NCBI GenBank assembly: GCA_051294375.1
Contig: CM119266.1
Location: 25,379,731 to 25,443,730, forward strand
Reading direction: 5' to 3'
Origin: Paraspadella gotoi
Taxonomy: Eukaryota > Chaetognatha
Length of the DNA stretch: 64,000 bases
Shown: in pieces, positions 21,838-33,639 of the stretch
Layout of the letters: each line of letters opens with the position of its first letter
Numbering within the stretch: the stretch's first letter is position 1
Program-made: the position numbers and the translations under genes
The notes under the pieces: model-generated
The model's input: only the letters and a program-made list of their open reading frames with translations
What the model was told of the DNA's origin: nothing
Databases searched by the model: none

Positions 21838-23004
21838 TCTCTCTCATTTGTTCTTCTTTATAATGAGGCGGAGTTTCATTTATTCTTCATAAGTTCTCTT
21901 TAGATTTTTTTTTCTTCGTATTTCTGCTCGATTAGCGTCGTTTTAGTTTAGTTAAATTAGCCAAGTTTAATTTAGTTTTATGTATGTTTTGCTATTTTAG
22001 GTTAGGTTATTTTCTGTACTTTCGTCGCTTACTCTCTCTCTCTCTTTCTCTTCTCTCTTTCTCTCTTCTCTCTCTCTCTCCACGTATTTTCCTCGTCTCT
22101 CATCCTCTGCCTTGGTCGACGTCGTCTTCGCTCTCAATCTTCACTTTTTCCGTTTAAAGTCGAAACGTTTCTCTGCGTACTCTCATTGTCATATATTCTT
22201 GCCTCGTCGCTCTTTCTCTTTCTATACAACGAGTTTTAAATGATTATCTCCGAGGATATCAGTCGCAGGCGCTTCTTAGAGCAGGAGAGAGAGAGGAGAC
22301 GGAAGAGAGAAGGTAGGGAGAGAGATGGAGACGAGAGGAGAGAGGAGAGAGGAGGGAGAGAGAGAGAGAGAGACAGAGAGATTTTTTGGATTGCCTCTCG
22401 TTTATTCCATTCACAATTTTCAAGAATGGCAAAAAATCAGCGCGAAAGTGAAGGCATCGTTGACAGTATTTAGGCACCTTTAAGTCGAAGGTCGAAAATA
22501 GATTCGGTATAAAAAGATAAAAAAAATTGCATATAAAAACAATTTAAAAAAACTAACAACAACGACAATAACGACAGATGGCGGCACTAATAAACTGGAG
22601 AAGCGAGAGGTGCGAAAAAAAAGGCCCAACGAGTGAAACAAAAGCGCAAAGCGTGAAGTGGCGCCGCGTTTCATGTCAAGAGGCGCGGAACGCCGGACTT
22701 GACGTCGTCGTTGTCGGCATTGTCGTCGTCGTCATTCTCTTCGCCAGTGGCGGCGTTCTAGATGTCGACTTCGTCGCTTTGGTTGTCAACATCGTCCTCA
22801 GATCGTCGTTGTTGTCGTCTTTGTTTTTCTTATTTTCTCGCAACCAATCGACTCATTTTTCATTATTCCATCACGGTCGATGTCTGTGCTATTATTTTGT
22901 CTCATTTTGTTGTACTAAAATGTATTTTTAGTAAAGTAGTTGTTGACGCTAGTCGTCCAATTAGTAACTTTGTCGTCGCTGCGTTTACCTCAAAGCCTAC
23001 GTCT

Positions 23005-23037
<33 letters not shown>

Positions 23038-23422
23038 TCGTCGCCGTCATCGTCGTCTCCACCAAAGGCGGTCCCTTTTATTAAGTCGCAAAAAGAAACA
23101 AAACGATTTTTTTTCCCGACTGGCGTCTCTAGTCTATTTTCCTTTTTTTTTCTCCCTTTTCTTTCCTCCCTTTCACTTTCCTCAACTTTCCCCTTCCTCT
23201 TCTTTACTCAATCTATCATTTTCCCCACTATTTAGTTTTTTTCCTCTCACTTTACTTCGCCCATTTTTTTATCTTTTTTCTTTCTTTTTTATTTTTTCTT
23301 TTCTAGTCGACTCCGTTTTTCTTTTCTCCCTCAACGTTTTTCTCTTCAATTCTTTCCGTCGACGCGCGGTCACTACGACTCCTCTTTAAATTTAGTTCAT
23401 TCTTTTCTCTCTTTTCTTTTTT
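21458..23422. other. Receptor intron 3' of TM1 exon
   Basis: Apart from microsatellites ((TC)n, (AG)n, (CGT)n at about 23004-23056) and CT-rich tracts, no exon is recognised on either strand. Confidence 0.6.
21741..21846. repeat. (TC)n microsatellite
   Basis: Long interrupted TC array; further CT-rich arrays at 22030-22080 and an AG-rich array at 22285-22380. Confidence 0.95.
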
Positions 23423-24272
23423 NNNNNNNNNNNNNNNNNNNNNNNNNNNNNNNNNNNNNNNNNNNNNNNNNNNNNNNNNNNNNNNNNNNNNNNNNNNNNN
23501 NNNNNNNNNNNNNNNNNNNNNNNNNNNNNNNNNNNNNNNNNNNNNNNNNNNNNNNNNNNNNNNNNNNNNNNNNNNNNNNNNNNNNNNNNNNNNNNNNNNN
23601 NNNNNNNNNNNNNNNNNNNNNNNNNNNNNNNNNNNNNNNNNNNNNNNNNNNNNNNNNNNNNNNNNNNNNNNNNNNNNNNNNNNNNNNNNNNNNNNNNNNN
23701 NNNNNNNNNNNNNNNNNNNNNNNNNNNNNNNNNNNNNNNNNNNNNNNNNNNNNNNNNNNNNNNNNNNNNNNNNNNNNNNNNNNNNNNNNNNNNNNNNNNN
23801 NNNNNNNNNNNNNNNNNNNNNNNNNNNNNNNNNNNNNNNNNNNNNNNNNNNNNNNNNNNNNNNNNNNNNNNNNNNNNNNNNNNNNNNNNNNNNNNNNNNN
23901 NNNNNNNNNNNNNNNNNNNNNNNNNNNNNNNNNNNNNNNNNNNNNNNNNNNNNNNNNNNNNNNNNNNNNNNNNNNNNNNNNNNNNNNNNNNNNNNNNNNN
24001 NNNNNNNNNNNNNNNNNNNNNNNNNNNNNNNNNNNNNNNNNNNNNNNNNNNNNNNNNNNNNNNNNNNNNNNNNNNNNNNNNNNNNNNNNNNNNNNNNNNN
24101 NNNNNNNNNNNNNNNNNNNNNNNNNNNNNNNNNNNNNNNNNNNNNNNNNNNNNNNNNNNNNNNNNNNNNNNNNNNNNNNNNNNNNNNNNNNNNNNNNNNN
24201 NNNNNNNNNNNNNNNNNNNNNNNNNNNNNNNNNNNNNNNNNNNNNNNNNNNNNNNNNNNNNNNNNNNNNNNN
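23423..24272. other. Assembly gap, 850 N
   Basis: Unsequenced span between receptor TM1 exon and the 3' end of the transporter gene. Confidence 1.
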
Positions 24273-24350
24273 TTCTCTCCTACTATTTACTTCCCCCTTC
24301 GTTCTTCCTTCCCTCCTTTCTCTCCATCCATCCACTTCCTCCTTCTTCGC

Positions 24351-24659
24351 TCACAAACTCCTCTCCTCTTCCTCCCTCTCTCCCTCTCCCCTTCCTCCTT
24401 TATTCTTCTTCCTCCTCCATCTCCCCGGGCCAATCTCCCCCAAATCTTCCAGCCTCAGAGTCAACGGTTGATCTTTTGTTTCCGGCAGCATCCAAACCAT
24501 CCCCGCGACGGTAGCGCCGGCGACGCCGATTATCGTCTCCACCGCCAAAGGCGCTCTTCGCTGAAAGTAGGAAACGTAGGTGGCGCCGATGGCGGTGAGG
24601 CGGCCGCCGAAGACCGCCACTAGATACGCCCGAGCTCGGAGAGATGTGGGGAGATTTTC
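24351..24659 (-). CDS. SLC22-type transporter, exon 5 (C-terminus)
   Basis: Acceptor ccaccccgcag, then 103 codons ending in TGA, phase 0 start. It reads ENLPTSLRARAYLVAVFGGR with two membrane segments (the last two of twelve), then LPETKDQPL, the C-terminal PETK motif of organic ion transporters, and a basic/acidic cytosolic tail. Together with the previous exon's TIQ the junction resembles the E-x-x-P-T-x-x-R motif of SLC22 transporters. No polyadenylation signal is visible before the gap. Confidence 0.85.
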   Translation of the reverse strand, partial: ENLPTSLRARAYLVAVFGGRLTAIGATYVSYFQRRAPLAVETIIGVAGATVAGMVWMLPETKDQPLTLRLEDLGEIGPGRWRRKKNKGGRGEGEREEEERSL

Positions 24660-25083
24660 CTGCGGGGTGGAAAGGTCAAGAAAGGGAAAAAAATGGGGGA
24701 AAAAAGAAAATAAAATTTTACGTAGTATGAAATCTTAAACTTTCTAAATTGTAACCTGAGATTACTGAATCAACATCGTTTGGCCTTTCCCCCCTTTTTT
24801 TATGAAAATGTTATTTTAGACTCTATCATTGTTCATTTTTTCGCGTGAATACAAAATAGCTTTTTTGCGACAAAAAATATTTTGTTGATAAAAAATTTTA
24901 AAAAATGTTTTTTCAAAAAATTGAAACTTGTAGAGAAAACACGAAATGTGATATACGTATAATACAATATCAAACCTCAACGTGAAATTAACACCATTAC
25001 TATCATGAAAAACCGTCAAACAAACGCCCAACGACGAGTCAATTTTAGAATTAAAACAACAATAACAACAACAAACAACCAAC

Positions 25084-25841
25084 CTGAATGGTGAGCACGC
25101 TGATCTTCTTCGCCACCGATTCCAACGTCTTCGCCCCGATGTTCAACGCCTTTCGAAAGACCGGAAGTTGAGCGTCCACGTCGACGCCGACGACGCCGCG
25201 CGTCACCGCCAGCGTCAGGAAGCAGGCGGCGACGGAGCCGAAGGCCGCCGAGAGCGAGGGCCGGCGCCGGAAGCGAAATGTGACGGCGGCGGCGACGAAT
25301 CTCGCCGGAAGTCCCGTGACGAGAAGGAGAAAGAAATTGAGGCGCCGATCGCCGGCGAGAGTTCCGTAGGAGAAGGTGATCCCGATGTAGACGAGTTGGC
25401 AGAAGGAGAGGAATGAGGAAGAGATGAGGAGGAGGAGGAGAAAGGAGGAATTACGGACGGCCGTGCGGAGCCGATCTCGAGGAGGAGGAGGAGGAGGAGG
25501 AGGAGAGGAGGAAGAGGCGAGAGGAGCGGCGTCGTCGTCTTTCTTAGCCACAGCGCCGGATATTCGGCGCGAGGCGGAAGGCGCCGGAGAGGGGCCCTCG
25601 GACGCGGCGTCAGTCGGCGAGAGGGCCTCGGAAAAAAGCGTCACCGCCTCTGGCGTCACTTCCGGCGTGACGCTCGTCAAGGATCCGTCGCGTAATCTCG
25701 CGTCGGCGAGATCGAGTTCCATGCGGCGCTCGACGGCGCAGGGCGCGCTACGCAGCCACGTGGGGCCGTTGGCGTCGGTGGGCGGCGCTGTGAGGTCGGT
25801 GGGCGGCGCTGTTGAGGTGGGTTTGGCGGAATCGTTTTCGT
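25084..25841 (-). CDS. SLC22-type transporter, exon 4 (expanded loop, TM7-TM10)
   Basis: 758 bases, acceptor tttttcctcag, donor CAG|gttggt; enters after one base of a split codon and leaves in phase 0. The first about 135 codons form an unusually long low-complexity cytosolic loop (Thr/Pro/Ala/Ser-rich, ending in a run of eight prolines). Then RTAVRNSSFLLLLLISSSFL begins TM7, followed by three more membrane segments (YIGITFSYGTLAGDRRLNFF is the TM7-8 region). SLC22 family members normally have only a short loop here. Function: facilitated or exchange transport of organic ions at the plasma membrane; the substrate cannot be predicted. Confidence 0.85.
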
Positions 25842-26030
25842 CTGAGGAAAAATAACATCTCTTTAAATTATCGATGATCGCACGTGATAAGAAATGATGA
25901 TTAATGATTTATGATTATCTATGATTAATAATTGTTAATGCGTATCTCAGCAACGCCATTGAATTTTATGCGATCGTTCATAAAGCTTGTTTCGAGCAAA
26001 CCAAAGCTTGTTTCAATCCTTCCAACTCAC

Positions 26031-26377
26031 CGGCAAGCAGCTTCTCCCCTTTCCCGTTTCCCTTCCCGTCTCCTTGGGCGACGCGTTTGAAGAACTCCTC
26101 CTCGTCCAGCCTCTTCCCCCTCGACTCGGCCACGCCCTTCAGCACCCGGAACGCCTCGTCGACTCGACCCTTCTGGATCAGCCAGGCGGGGCTCTCCGGC
26201 ATCAGCAGCACCGCCGGCGCCACCAGCAGCGCGAAGCCGTAGATGAGGCAGCAGAAATGGCGCCAGTTGGGCACCAAGTAGTTGATGAGCGGGAGGCTGC
26301 AGCCGCCGAGGGTCCAAGCGGGATCGGCGTTGATCGGTAGGAATCGATGTTTGGAGGAGAAGATTTCCGTTTTGTAT
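26031..26377 (-). CDS. SLC22-type transporter, exon 3 (TM5-TM6)
   Basis: 347 bases, acceptor aaaattaaag, donor g|gtgagt. The leading base completes a serine codon with exon 2, giving Ser-Tyr-Lys-Thr-Glu-Ile-Phe, aligned with the S-Y-x-x-E motif before TM5 of this family. It contains TM5, NWRHFCCLIYGFALLVAP and PESPAWLIQKGR, the strongly diagnostic P-E-S-P-x-W-L motif after TM6, then a charged loop. The acceptor lacks a strong pyrimidine tract, but the match across the junction supports it. Confidence 0.85.
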
Positions 26378-26752
26378 CTTTAATTTTTGAAGGGGGGGAG
26401 CGGGGGGCGGGGTTGAATTTAACGGCATCTCGAATAATAAAGACCCTGAAAGCACATTCATCCTCATGGCCTCAAGTCCTGTCCTCTGACGGATCTGATG
26501 GACAAAGCAGAGACCGAGAACGGAGAAACATGTTTCTACTAGCCAGGGGTTTGTTGCCCCATTGCTCAACGTCATGTATTGTTGCCACGTTTACCTCGCT
26601 TTTTACGGACTTTGCCTCTCTTGCCTCTCTTGCCTCTACTTCTCTCGCCTCGACTTTCTCCCTCTCTCACTTCTCCCTCTCTCGCCTCTACTTCTCTCAC
26701 TTCTCCCTATCTTTCCTCTCCCTCTCTCTACCCCCGTAACTCTCCAACTCAC

Positions 26753-26958
26753 GACGACATCGTGGACAATCCGGTGAAGCAGACGCCGAGACAGAATCTG
26801 ATTCCGCAGTAGACGAAGAGATTGGGAACCCAGATTGTCTGGAGGCCGACGACGCCGGCGAGGAATCCGGAGACGACGACGACGCGGCGTCGACCGAAGG
26901 CGTCGGAGAGGGCGCCGCAAAAGAGGCATCCGACGAGGCAGCCCACGAAGAAACTCAC
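26753..26958 (-). CDS. SLC22-type transporter, exon 2 (TM2-TM4)
   Basis: 206 bases, acceptor cttcccctcaag, donor tc|gtgagt (ends two bases into a codon). It reads VSFFVGCLVGCLFCGALSDA, then FGRRR, the MFS motif A (G-x-L-S-D-x-x-G-R-R) after TM2, followed by TM3 and TM4 (FCLGVCFTGLSTMS). It joins in phase 0 to exon 1, whose last residues are Asn-Met-Thr-Asp. Confidence 0.9.
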
Positions 26959-28195
26959 CTTGAGGGGAAGAGGAAAAGGGGGAAGAGGATTCGGAGAGGG
27001 ATTTGTTTGGGTTTTGGGGGGGGGTTTGTGTGTTAGCATTCCGATCTTGGAAAAATAGGTTTTCAAAATTAAAATATCATTTTTATTAGTATCTTCTTGA
27101 TTTTGATATGAGTGAAGGGCGAAGACGCAAGGGACAACGGAGTCATCAATGAGCAGCCTGGAATGAAGAGAAGGAGAAAACAAAGCGCCAGAGCGAGAAA
27201 GGCACGACCCCGGCAACATTAATAGGTGAGAATTTGTGGCCAGTTCGTGAAAGAGAAATTCACAGACAAACATGAGGGAAGGAGGACTTGAGCACAGCAC
27301 CAGTTCATTTGGGTTTTCAGAGAGGGAAGCATTTTTTTGTTCGTTTCTGTTAACTTGCCAAAACCAATAAAATTTGAAGACGCATGGGGCATGGGGCGGA
27401 CTTGGTTGGAAAATTCATTTGTAAATTGCCAATTTTTTTGCTCTCATTTAATTCCATTCTGTCGCAGGCATTTTGTTCAACATCTGTTTCTATAATAATT
27501 GTATTTTTATTAGACGGTATCCCAAAAGGGTTACAATCAATCTCTGTTTCTAGCTTCAACAGGTCGTTTTCACTTGTCCTTTTTGTTCGCCTTTCCCCTC
27601 TTTTGATTCCACTTACCCGCGTGCTTAGCTACCGTTGTACTACGATGTGAAATACAGTCTAATACTACTCAACTCGACTCATACTACGCAACAGCCTTCT
27701 AATGGAAGGGTACAGCCTCTCTCGCGTGCTGTCGATCAGTGAAACTCACTCAACCGTGAAAGACTTTGAGCTTTTTACTTTCAAAATTTCTTCTCCTTCA
27801 CATGGCGGCAATTCCTTCACGCCAATGGACATTGGCAATATTGTCCGCTAAACTCGACACTCCATCTCCGTAAGTTCCTACACGTACTCTCCCGCCGATC
27901 TGACTGGCCCATCCATCATGCCTAGCTCGTCATTCTCGGATAATTGCCTGGCTAGCTATTTTTCTCAGATTCCAATTTTTTTCTCTCCAATTTGAAATTT
28001 TCCTTGTCAAACATTATAGGAAGAGTAATGAACATTATTTTTCTTGGACTCATCCCAGCGAAATTGGTAAAAAATTAGTTACTGTGCGAAAAAAAAGCTT
28101 GAATATCATTTTTTTTCTGAAAATCGGACTTTGTTCCTTGCCAGTTGCTGTGTTGTTACTGTATTTTCAAGATTGGTTTCCAATTGTTAAAAACT

Positions 28196-28666
28196 CATGG
28201 TGCATGAGTCGCTTGCCTTGAAGTTGGTTGCAGCTGCTGAAGCTTGCTCAAACGTGCGCAACATAAAGATCGTGAACGCTTGTTAGAGGCGGAAGGACGC
28301 TCATGCGGCGCCTGTTGACCCGGAATGCTAGTTGCTCTTGCACGGTGCATTGTTGCGTCTACACGTGATTGTCGACCCTTTTACTCCAGTGTTCGGTTTC
28401 CATGTATTTCTGCACAAAGATCCGCATGGCTCTTGGTCGTTTTCCTTCATTGCGCATTTGCTTTGCACAAAGTCCCTTACTTGGACGCAAGAGGACAGGG
28501 ATACTTTGGCCCGTTTTGCTTTTTGTTTTTTTGCTAGGTTTCTGGTGTCCTTGACAGATCGCCTCGTTTTCTTAACGTGGAATTAGCGGACTGTTGCAAG
28601 GGTTGTTAGAATTTTTGCATGGGACGGCGCTGATTGCTTTCGGTGGCCTTTCGTCTGAAGTTGACG
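28196..28666 (+). pseudogene. Decayed open frame of unknown origin
   Basis: One + frame from about 28201 is interrupted by only four stops over about 155 codons and reads protein-like (VHESLALKLVAAAEACSNVR; PVFGFHVFLHKDPHGSWSF). I do not recognise it. It could be a remnant of a transposon gene or chance. Confidence 0.2.
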
Positions 28667-30839
28667 TTCTGAGATGACATTCTTCACTCATCCTTTCATC
28701 AGTTTCTTCTTTATTTTTCTCTCTCCTCTGAGTTTCACAGTGTCGGATTTCTCAATCATACGTGCAATCTTTGGTGGGCGGCTCGATTATTACGCTAAAT
28801 TCAAAGCCCTCAGATGGCCTACTCTTTTCATCGTGGACGTGACCGACGGAGTCAGCCTGGAGGGTGTTTGAAGGCCGAGGAGGGCGCAGGAACGGGCGGA
28901 AGTCCGACGTCGTGGCAGGGAGAGGGTCGTAAAGGACAAAAAAGGACGTGCTGGACGCGGCATTGCAGAAAGCAGGGGAGGGGCCGGAGCAGTTAATATG
29001 CTGAGCATGGAGTCTGAAGCCTGTCTTTTACTGGAGACCCTAGATACGGCCATTGAACCGATCTCTATTCTAGACCATTCTTTTTTTATTAACTCTTCGA
29101 AATCAAATTTCCTATTATCATTTCTTTTTTCTTATTCTTTTGCTTTTTTTCAATCGCTACACAAGCAGCGTTCCCTTTCGTTTTTTATCGTTTCGTGGTC
29201 ACGCTCTACCTCGCAGAGTTTTGTTTGCCAAGCCTCCTCAGTTTGTCTAAGAGACGTTGCGTAGGTCTCACCAGACTTGGGTATCTTAATTCCTTGTCAG
29301 ATTTAATTTTGTTTTTTTGAAATCTTTTTTTCCCCGTCGTCTTTAACATTGGGAGGAGACGGAAAAATTGAATAAAACTGTTGCGCAACATTTGGCTGTT
29401 TGATTGCTTAATATTTAGTGTGGGACTTCGGCTCCTTTTTTTTAATCTTCGGTTTAGAAAAAGTGGGTCTTGGTTAATTTTTATTTGTTAATTTCATATA
29501 AGTAACTTTTCTTAGCGTTTTACTTCAATGATTCCTCCTTATCTGCTTTTCTCACTTCTTCCTCTTTGGCCCTTTATAAAAAAAGGAAAATCCATTCATA
29601 TCTTTTCTGCTTTGTTTCTAACTGGGGGTCTCGAATGGGCTCACGCAACCTCAGCCCTTTCTTTCTTCTTGGCAGGCGTTGATTTCGCCAGAGAGATTCG
29701 GCGTTTCTCTGAACCTTTCATTCTTCCTCCTTCTCCTTCCATTTTATTATTAAAATGACTGACAAACCTCAGGAATGCCCGCCCCGTCAATGACATTGTT
29801 ATGAAGATTGTGTCAGTGGAGAGGCGAGATTATTGACAGTTGAGAAACAAGAGACGCCCACAACGAAAAAGCTTCACCTCGGCCATTTCTACAAAAAGAG
29901 ACAGAGGGGACCGACGGGGGAAAGAAAGAAAGGAAAACGAAAGAAAGAAAAGAAAGAAAAGAAAGATAAGACAAGAAAGAAAGACAAGAACAGAAAGAAA
30001 GCGGAGAGAGCATTTTCGCGCGGGGGATGAGTGTGACGCTGAGATGAAGAGAGAGAGATTGAAGGAGGAGAAAGACGGGAGGGAGAGATAGAGAGAGGAG
30101 TTGGGAGGGCAACAGTCAGGGGGCGAAGGAAATTTCTCCAAGGGGAGAGGCAGCTTAGTCCGATACTTGTTTTTTTCTTCTCTGGTAGCGAAAACCTGAT
30201 CACGTGACTCCCGCGTTGAAGGCTGTGCAGGCTCGGAGAGAAGAGATTTTGACCAGAGAGAGAGAGAGAGAGAGAAGAAGGAAAGATGAGAGTAGAGCAG
30301 AGACAAAACGTTCAAGAAGGCAGGAGGGAGCTGCAAGCCAGAATCACCGGTGACGACAAAGTCCAAGAAGAAAGAGCAAGGGAGCGGTCAACGATCTTTT
30401 TTTTGGGTTTGGAAGTCGAAATGGCGAGAGGAGAGAGAGGGTGCAGCATCGAGTGAGGGGCCGTGAGGGCGCAGGGGCTGGTGGAGGGTCGTCGTTTCGT
30501 CAGAGCATGACATTTCCCTCCCTCGCAGCTGTTTTCTCGCAAGTGACGGAAGGGATGAGAGAGAGAGTGTGCAGCGTAAAAGGAGAGAATGAAGAGGCAG
30601 GCCGGGAAGAAGAGTAACATGAAGAAAATGCGCGAAAAAAAAAAGACGCTAGGATCAGAGGATCGCACTCACGGGTTCAAGGAGGGGAGGGTTTAAGTAA
30701 AGACATGCGCGAGTAAAGTAAAATAAGATGTGCGTTTTAGGAAAATAGATCGAAATGGATCGAAATAGATAGAAATAGATCGGAAAAAAGAGTTAAAAAT
30801 TAGTGTGAAAACAAGGACAGTGTTGAAATGGTGAGTTTC

Positions 30840-31340
30840 AAAATAATGCAAATCGGAAATACTGAGTCAAATAGTGAAAGCATGAATCATCGAAAATGTT
30901 GAGTTCTAATATTAGTGGAAGCATCTAAGGAATCGAAAAATAGTGAGTCAAAATAGTGAGTGTATAAAATTGAAATTAGTGAGTGAAATAGTAAATCAGT
31001 GAGGAAGGACGATCTAGAAATTAGATAACTGGTGTGGTAGATCATTAACATTTGAAATAGTGAGGTAAATAAAATAGTTACATAAAGTCGAAATAGCAAG
31101 GGCAATTGTGAAAGCCTATGAAAAAGACATTTGACAAACAGGTGATGCGAGGTTTTCAAGAGAGTGAGTTAAAATTAGAGCGAAACAATATACAATTTAT
31201 GAAGAACAGTGAGGCCAAAATACGAAAAAGAACTCGCAAATGGAAGGGAATAAGTCAAACTACGAAATTCAATTGAAACAGAGTGACAGAATAAAAGCTA
31301 AGATGAAAACGCTGAGTGTATAGAGCGATTCAATAAGGTG
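30840..31340. repeat. Diffuse AATAGTGAGT repeat tract
   Basis: Short degenerate copies of (a)atagtgagt(aaa) occur at irregular spacing, more than ten in 500 bases, after a shorter atagatcgaaatg array at 30747-30785. It looks like an old, eroded minisatellite. Confidence 0.55.
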
Positions 31341-31796
31341 AAGGACTAGAGAGGAGTATTATTACATTAGATTACATTAACGTCCCGGATTATTTCTGCT
31401 GAAAGGGCAAAATAATTACCGATCCTTACTACCCTGTAACCAGGTACAAGCACTTAAAATGTCCCGGATTACGCTCAAAGTAACAGAATAGATGGGTTAG
31501 TGATCCTTACTGCTTTTTTGTGTGCAGATGGGCGTTGTTTTCTTCGTATTTTCCTTTGGCGTTGGTTGAAGAAGAAACAATTTTTTTTTTTTTAAAACTT
31601 TTTGCGCAATGCAGGGAAAAAAATCTTTTTTTGTGAACATATCAGGTAGCGTTGAGAGTTTGTTTTGGATGGCTTTTTTTTTTCTTAATTCGCGCGCGAG
31701 GAAGATAAGAAAAAAAATTAGGATGAAAAAAATTAAATTAGGGAAAGATGAAAGAAAAAAAAATTAGGCGGTCGGTTGGAGGGTTGACCCGGTTAC

Positions 31797-31866
31797 CAGG
31801 TTAGTCGGTAGAGCAGGAAACTAATCCTGGGAAGTTTAAACCTTGGGGAGAGGCCTGATTGGGCGT
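31797..31866 (+). mobile_element. tRNA-like SINE head (candidate)
   Basis: ggttagtcggtagagcagg matches the D-arm/A-box region of a tRNA. caggaaactaatcctg forms a 5-bp anticodon-like stem and gggaagtttaaaccttgg matches a T-arm/B box (GTTTAAACC). The loop is one base short and the acceptor stem does not pair, so it is probably a tRNA-derived SINE or an old tRNA pseudogene. Confidence 0.5.
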
Positions 31867-32229
31867 CACTTGAAGATGGTATCTAGCTAAAGGTAGGTAC
31901 TATCTCACCAGTCTTCTCATCAGGTAAAAAGACGGATAAGAAGGGGTCAAGGAATATATTTGGTAATACGGTAAAAATGGCTACAACAAAGGGAACAAGG
32001 TACATAAAAGGAGAGAAGGGAGAGCGGAAGGTCGCAGACCCCCGAGACCGAGAGGAGAAGTCGAGACGAGTTCTGTCCGATCTCAAAGACTCTATCCGTG
32101 AAACTCGGCGGCATAAGAGGAGGGGACGACGCAGCGGGAGAAGAAACGGCGTTGAGAGGGGAAGAGAGGCCGGGGGAGGAGAGGAGAGGTTTCTGGCGGC
32201 GTAAGGTGAGGACGTCTATCTTTGCATTT

Positions 32230-32497
32230 TTATTATTATCTTCTTGGTTTTGATCGTCGTCATAATCATCATCAACATTCATCATCCTCATCATCGTCAT
32301 CATCATCATCGTTTCATCATCATCATCATCATCATCNNNNNNNNNNNNNNNNNNNNNNNNNCGTCGTCATAATCATCAACATCATCATCATCGTCGTCGT
32401 CGTCGTCGTCGTCGTTCGCTTCGTCGTCGTCGTCGTCGATCGATCATCATCATCATCATCATCTCTCATCATCATCATCAATCATCATCATCATCAT

Positions 32498-32550
<53 letters not shown>

Positions 32551-32560
32551 ATGATCATCA
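32230..32560. repeat. (CAT)n / (CGT)n microsatellite in transporter intron 1, with 25-N gap
   Basis: Mixed CAT and CGT trinucleotide arrays interrupted by an N run at 32337-32361. Shorter relatives lie at 39685-39720 and 55236-55420. They mark the boundaries of copies A, B and C. Confidence 0.95.
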
Positions 32561-32578
32561 TCACCCTATTCTTCTCAC

Positions 32579-32912
32579 GTCCGTCATATTGAGAAGATAT
32601 TCCTTTTCCCCCAAAAGTTTCCATTCAAACGCCATCGATTCCATCGAGTCAGGATAATTCAGCGGATAACCGTCTTCGTCGACGCCGGCGCCATCGCTGC
32701 CGTTGACGGCGCCGACCGTCGAGTTTCCTGCGCCGAGACGCCGCCGATCCGGCGTCCACGTGACGAGAGTGTTGCCGAGATAGAGGAAGACGTTGGTGAA
32801 TCCGACGAAGGCGTGGAGGAAGAGATGCGAGCGGGAACCAACCGCAAAGGCCGTAGTCGATGTAGAGGCTGTCCAGGTAGGCGCCGCCGCCGCCGCCGCC
32901 GCCGCCCGCCAT
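32579..32912 (-). pseudogene. SLC22-type transporter exon 1, copy A (frameshifted)
   Basis: Same sequence as 39749-40084 but 334 instead of 336 bases. Single-base losses near 32823-32836 (gaagagatgcgagcgg against gaagaagatgccgagcgg) shift the frame within TM1. Everything else, including the ATG and donor, is conserved. More likely a sequencing or assembly error than a biological pseudogene. Confidence 0.8.
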
Positions 32913-33346
32913 GGCGTATGTCTGATGCGGAAAAAAAGGGGCTGAGGTTGTTGTCGGTCGGAGGAAGACTTAGTCGGTCATTGGCGAACTGAGGTTTTGC
33001 GTTGTTGAATTTATTTCAGTTTTATAATATTTGGTTTTTGGTTTTTCGCTGAGACTGTGTGTGGATAGAAAATGAATCTATTAAATTTTTTAAAAAAATA
33101 TTCTAATTCTTTGATAAATTCAATATATATTTTATTTTTGAGCTTGGATAGTCACGAAATCGATAGCAGGAACTATCAGCAAAATAAATCGACTCCGGTC
33201 GGTGTCCTATAACATTCATTGTATAAACCATTGTTTTGAATTCGGTTGTCGTTTTCCTTCGATGTTTTCGTCGAAACGCGAGAAATAAAAAAAGTTTTCT
33301 GGTCTCCGTGGATTAAATTTTTCCGATTTTGGGTCGAAACTCGATG

Positions 33347-33429
<83 letters not shown>

Positions 33430-33567
33430 GTTTTTTGTATTTTTTTGTTTCGACCACTTGTTATGCTGAATTAGGAATGTGAAACCCTATAAACCCTCTA
33501 CAGTATACACCGAAATCACAAAAACTAGGCAAAGTCAATTCTTTCTCTCTCTCTCTCTCTCTCTCTC

Positions 33568-33639
<72 letters not shown>

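Larger units (their letters stand above)
27110..32220. mobile_element. 5.1-kb insertion in transporter intron 1 (candidate element)
   Basis: Copy C of this locus (55160-55260) reads straight from tatcttcttgattttg into the (CGT/CAT) tract. Here about 5.1 kb intervenes, bracketed by an imperfect 28-base direct repeat (atttttattagtatcttcttgattttgat at about 27080-27109 and atttttattattatcttcttggttttgat at about 32225-32254). The interior has no intact long frame. Features inside are a possibly decayed + frame at 28200-28660, a charged + frame at 28870-29100, a GTGAGT-rich stretch at 30840-31340 and a tRNA-like segment at 31797-31860. It may be a composite of old elements, or copy C may have collapsed across the direct repeat. 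Confidence 0.45.

Noticed and set aside
24351-26958. Reading the + strand GC-rich frames (e.g. 25168-25855) as genes
   Set aside because: They are antisense shadows of the transporter exons, which have matching splice phases and family motifs.
31797-31866. Functional tRNA gene
   Set aside because: Anticodon loop is one base short and the acceptor stem does not pair.
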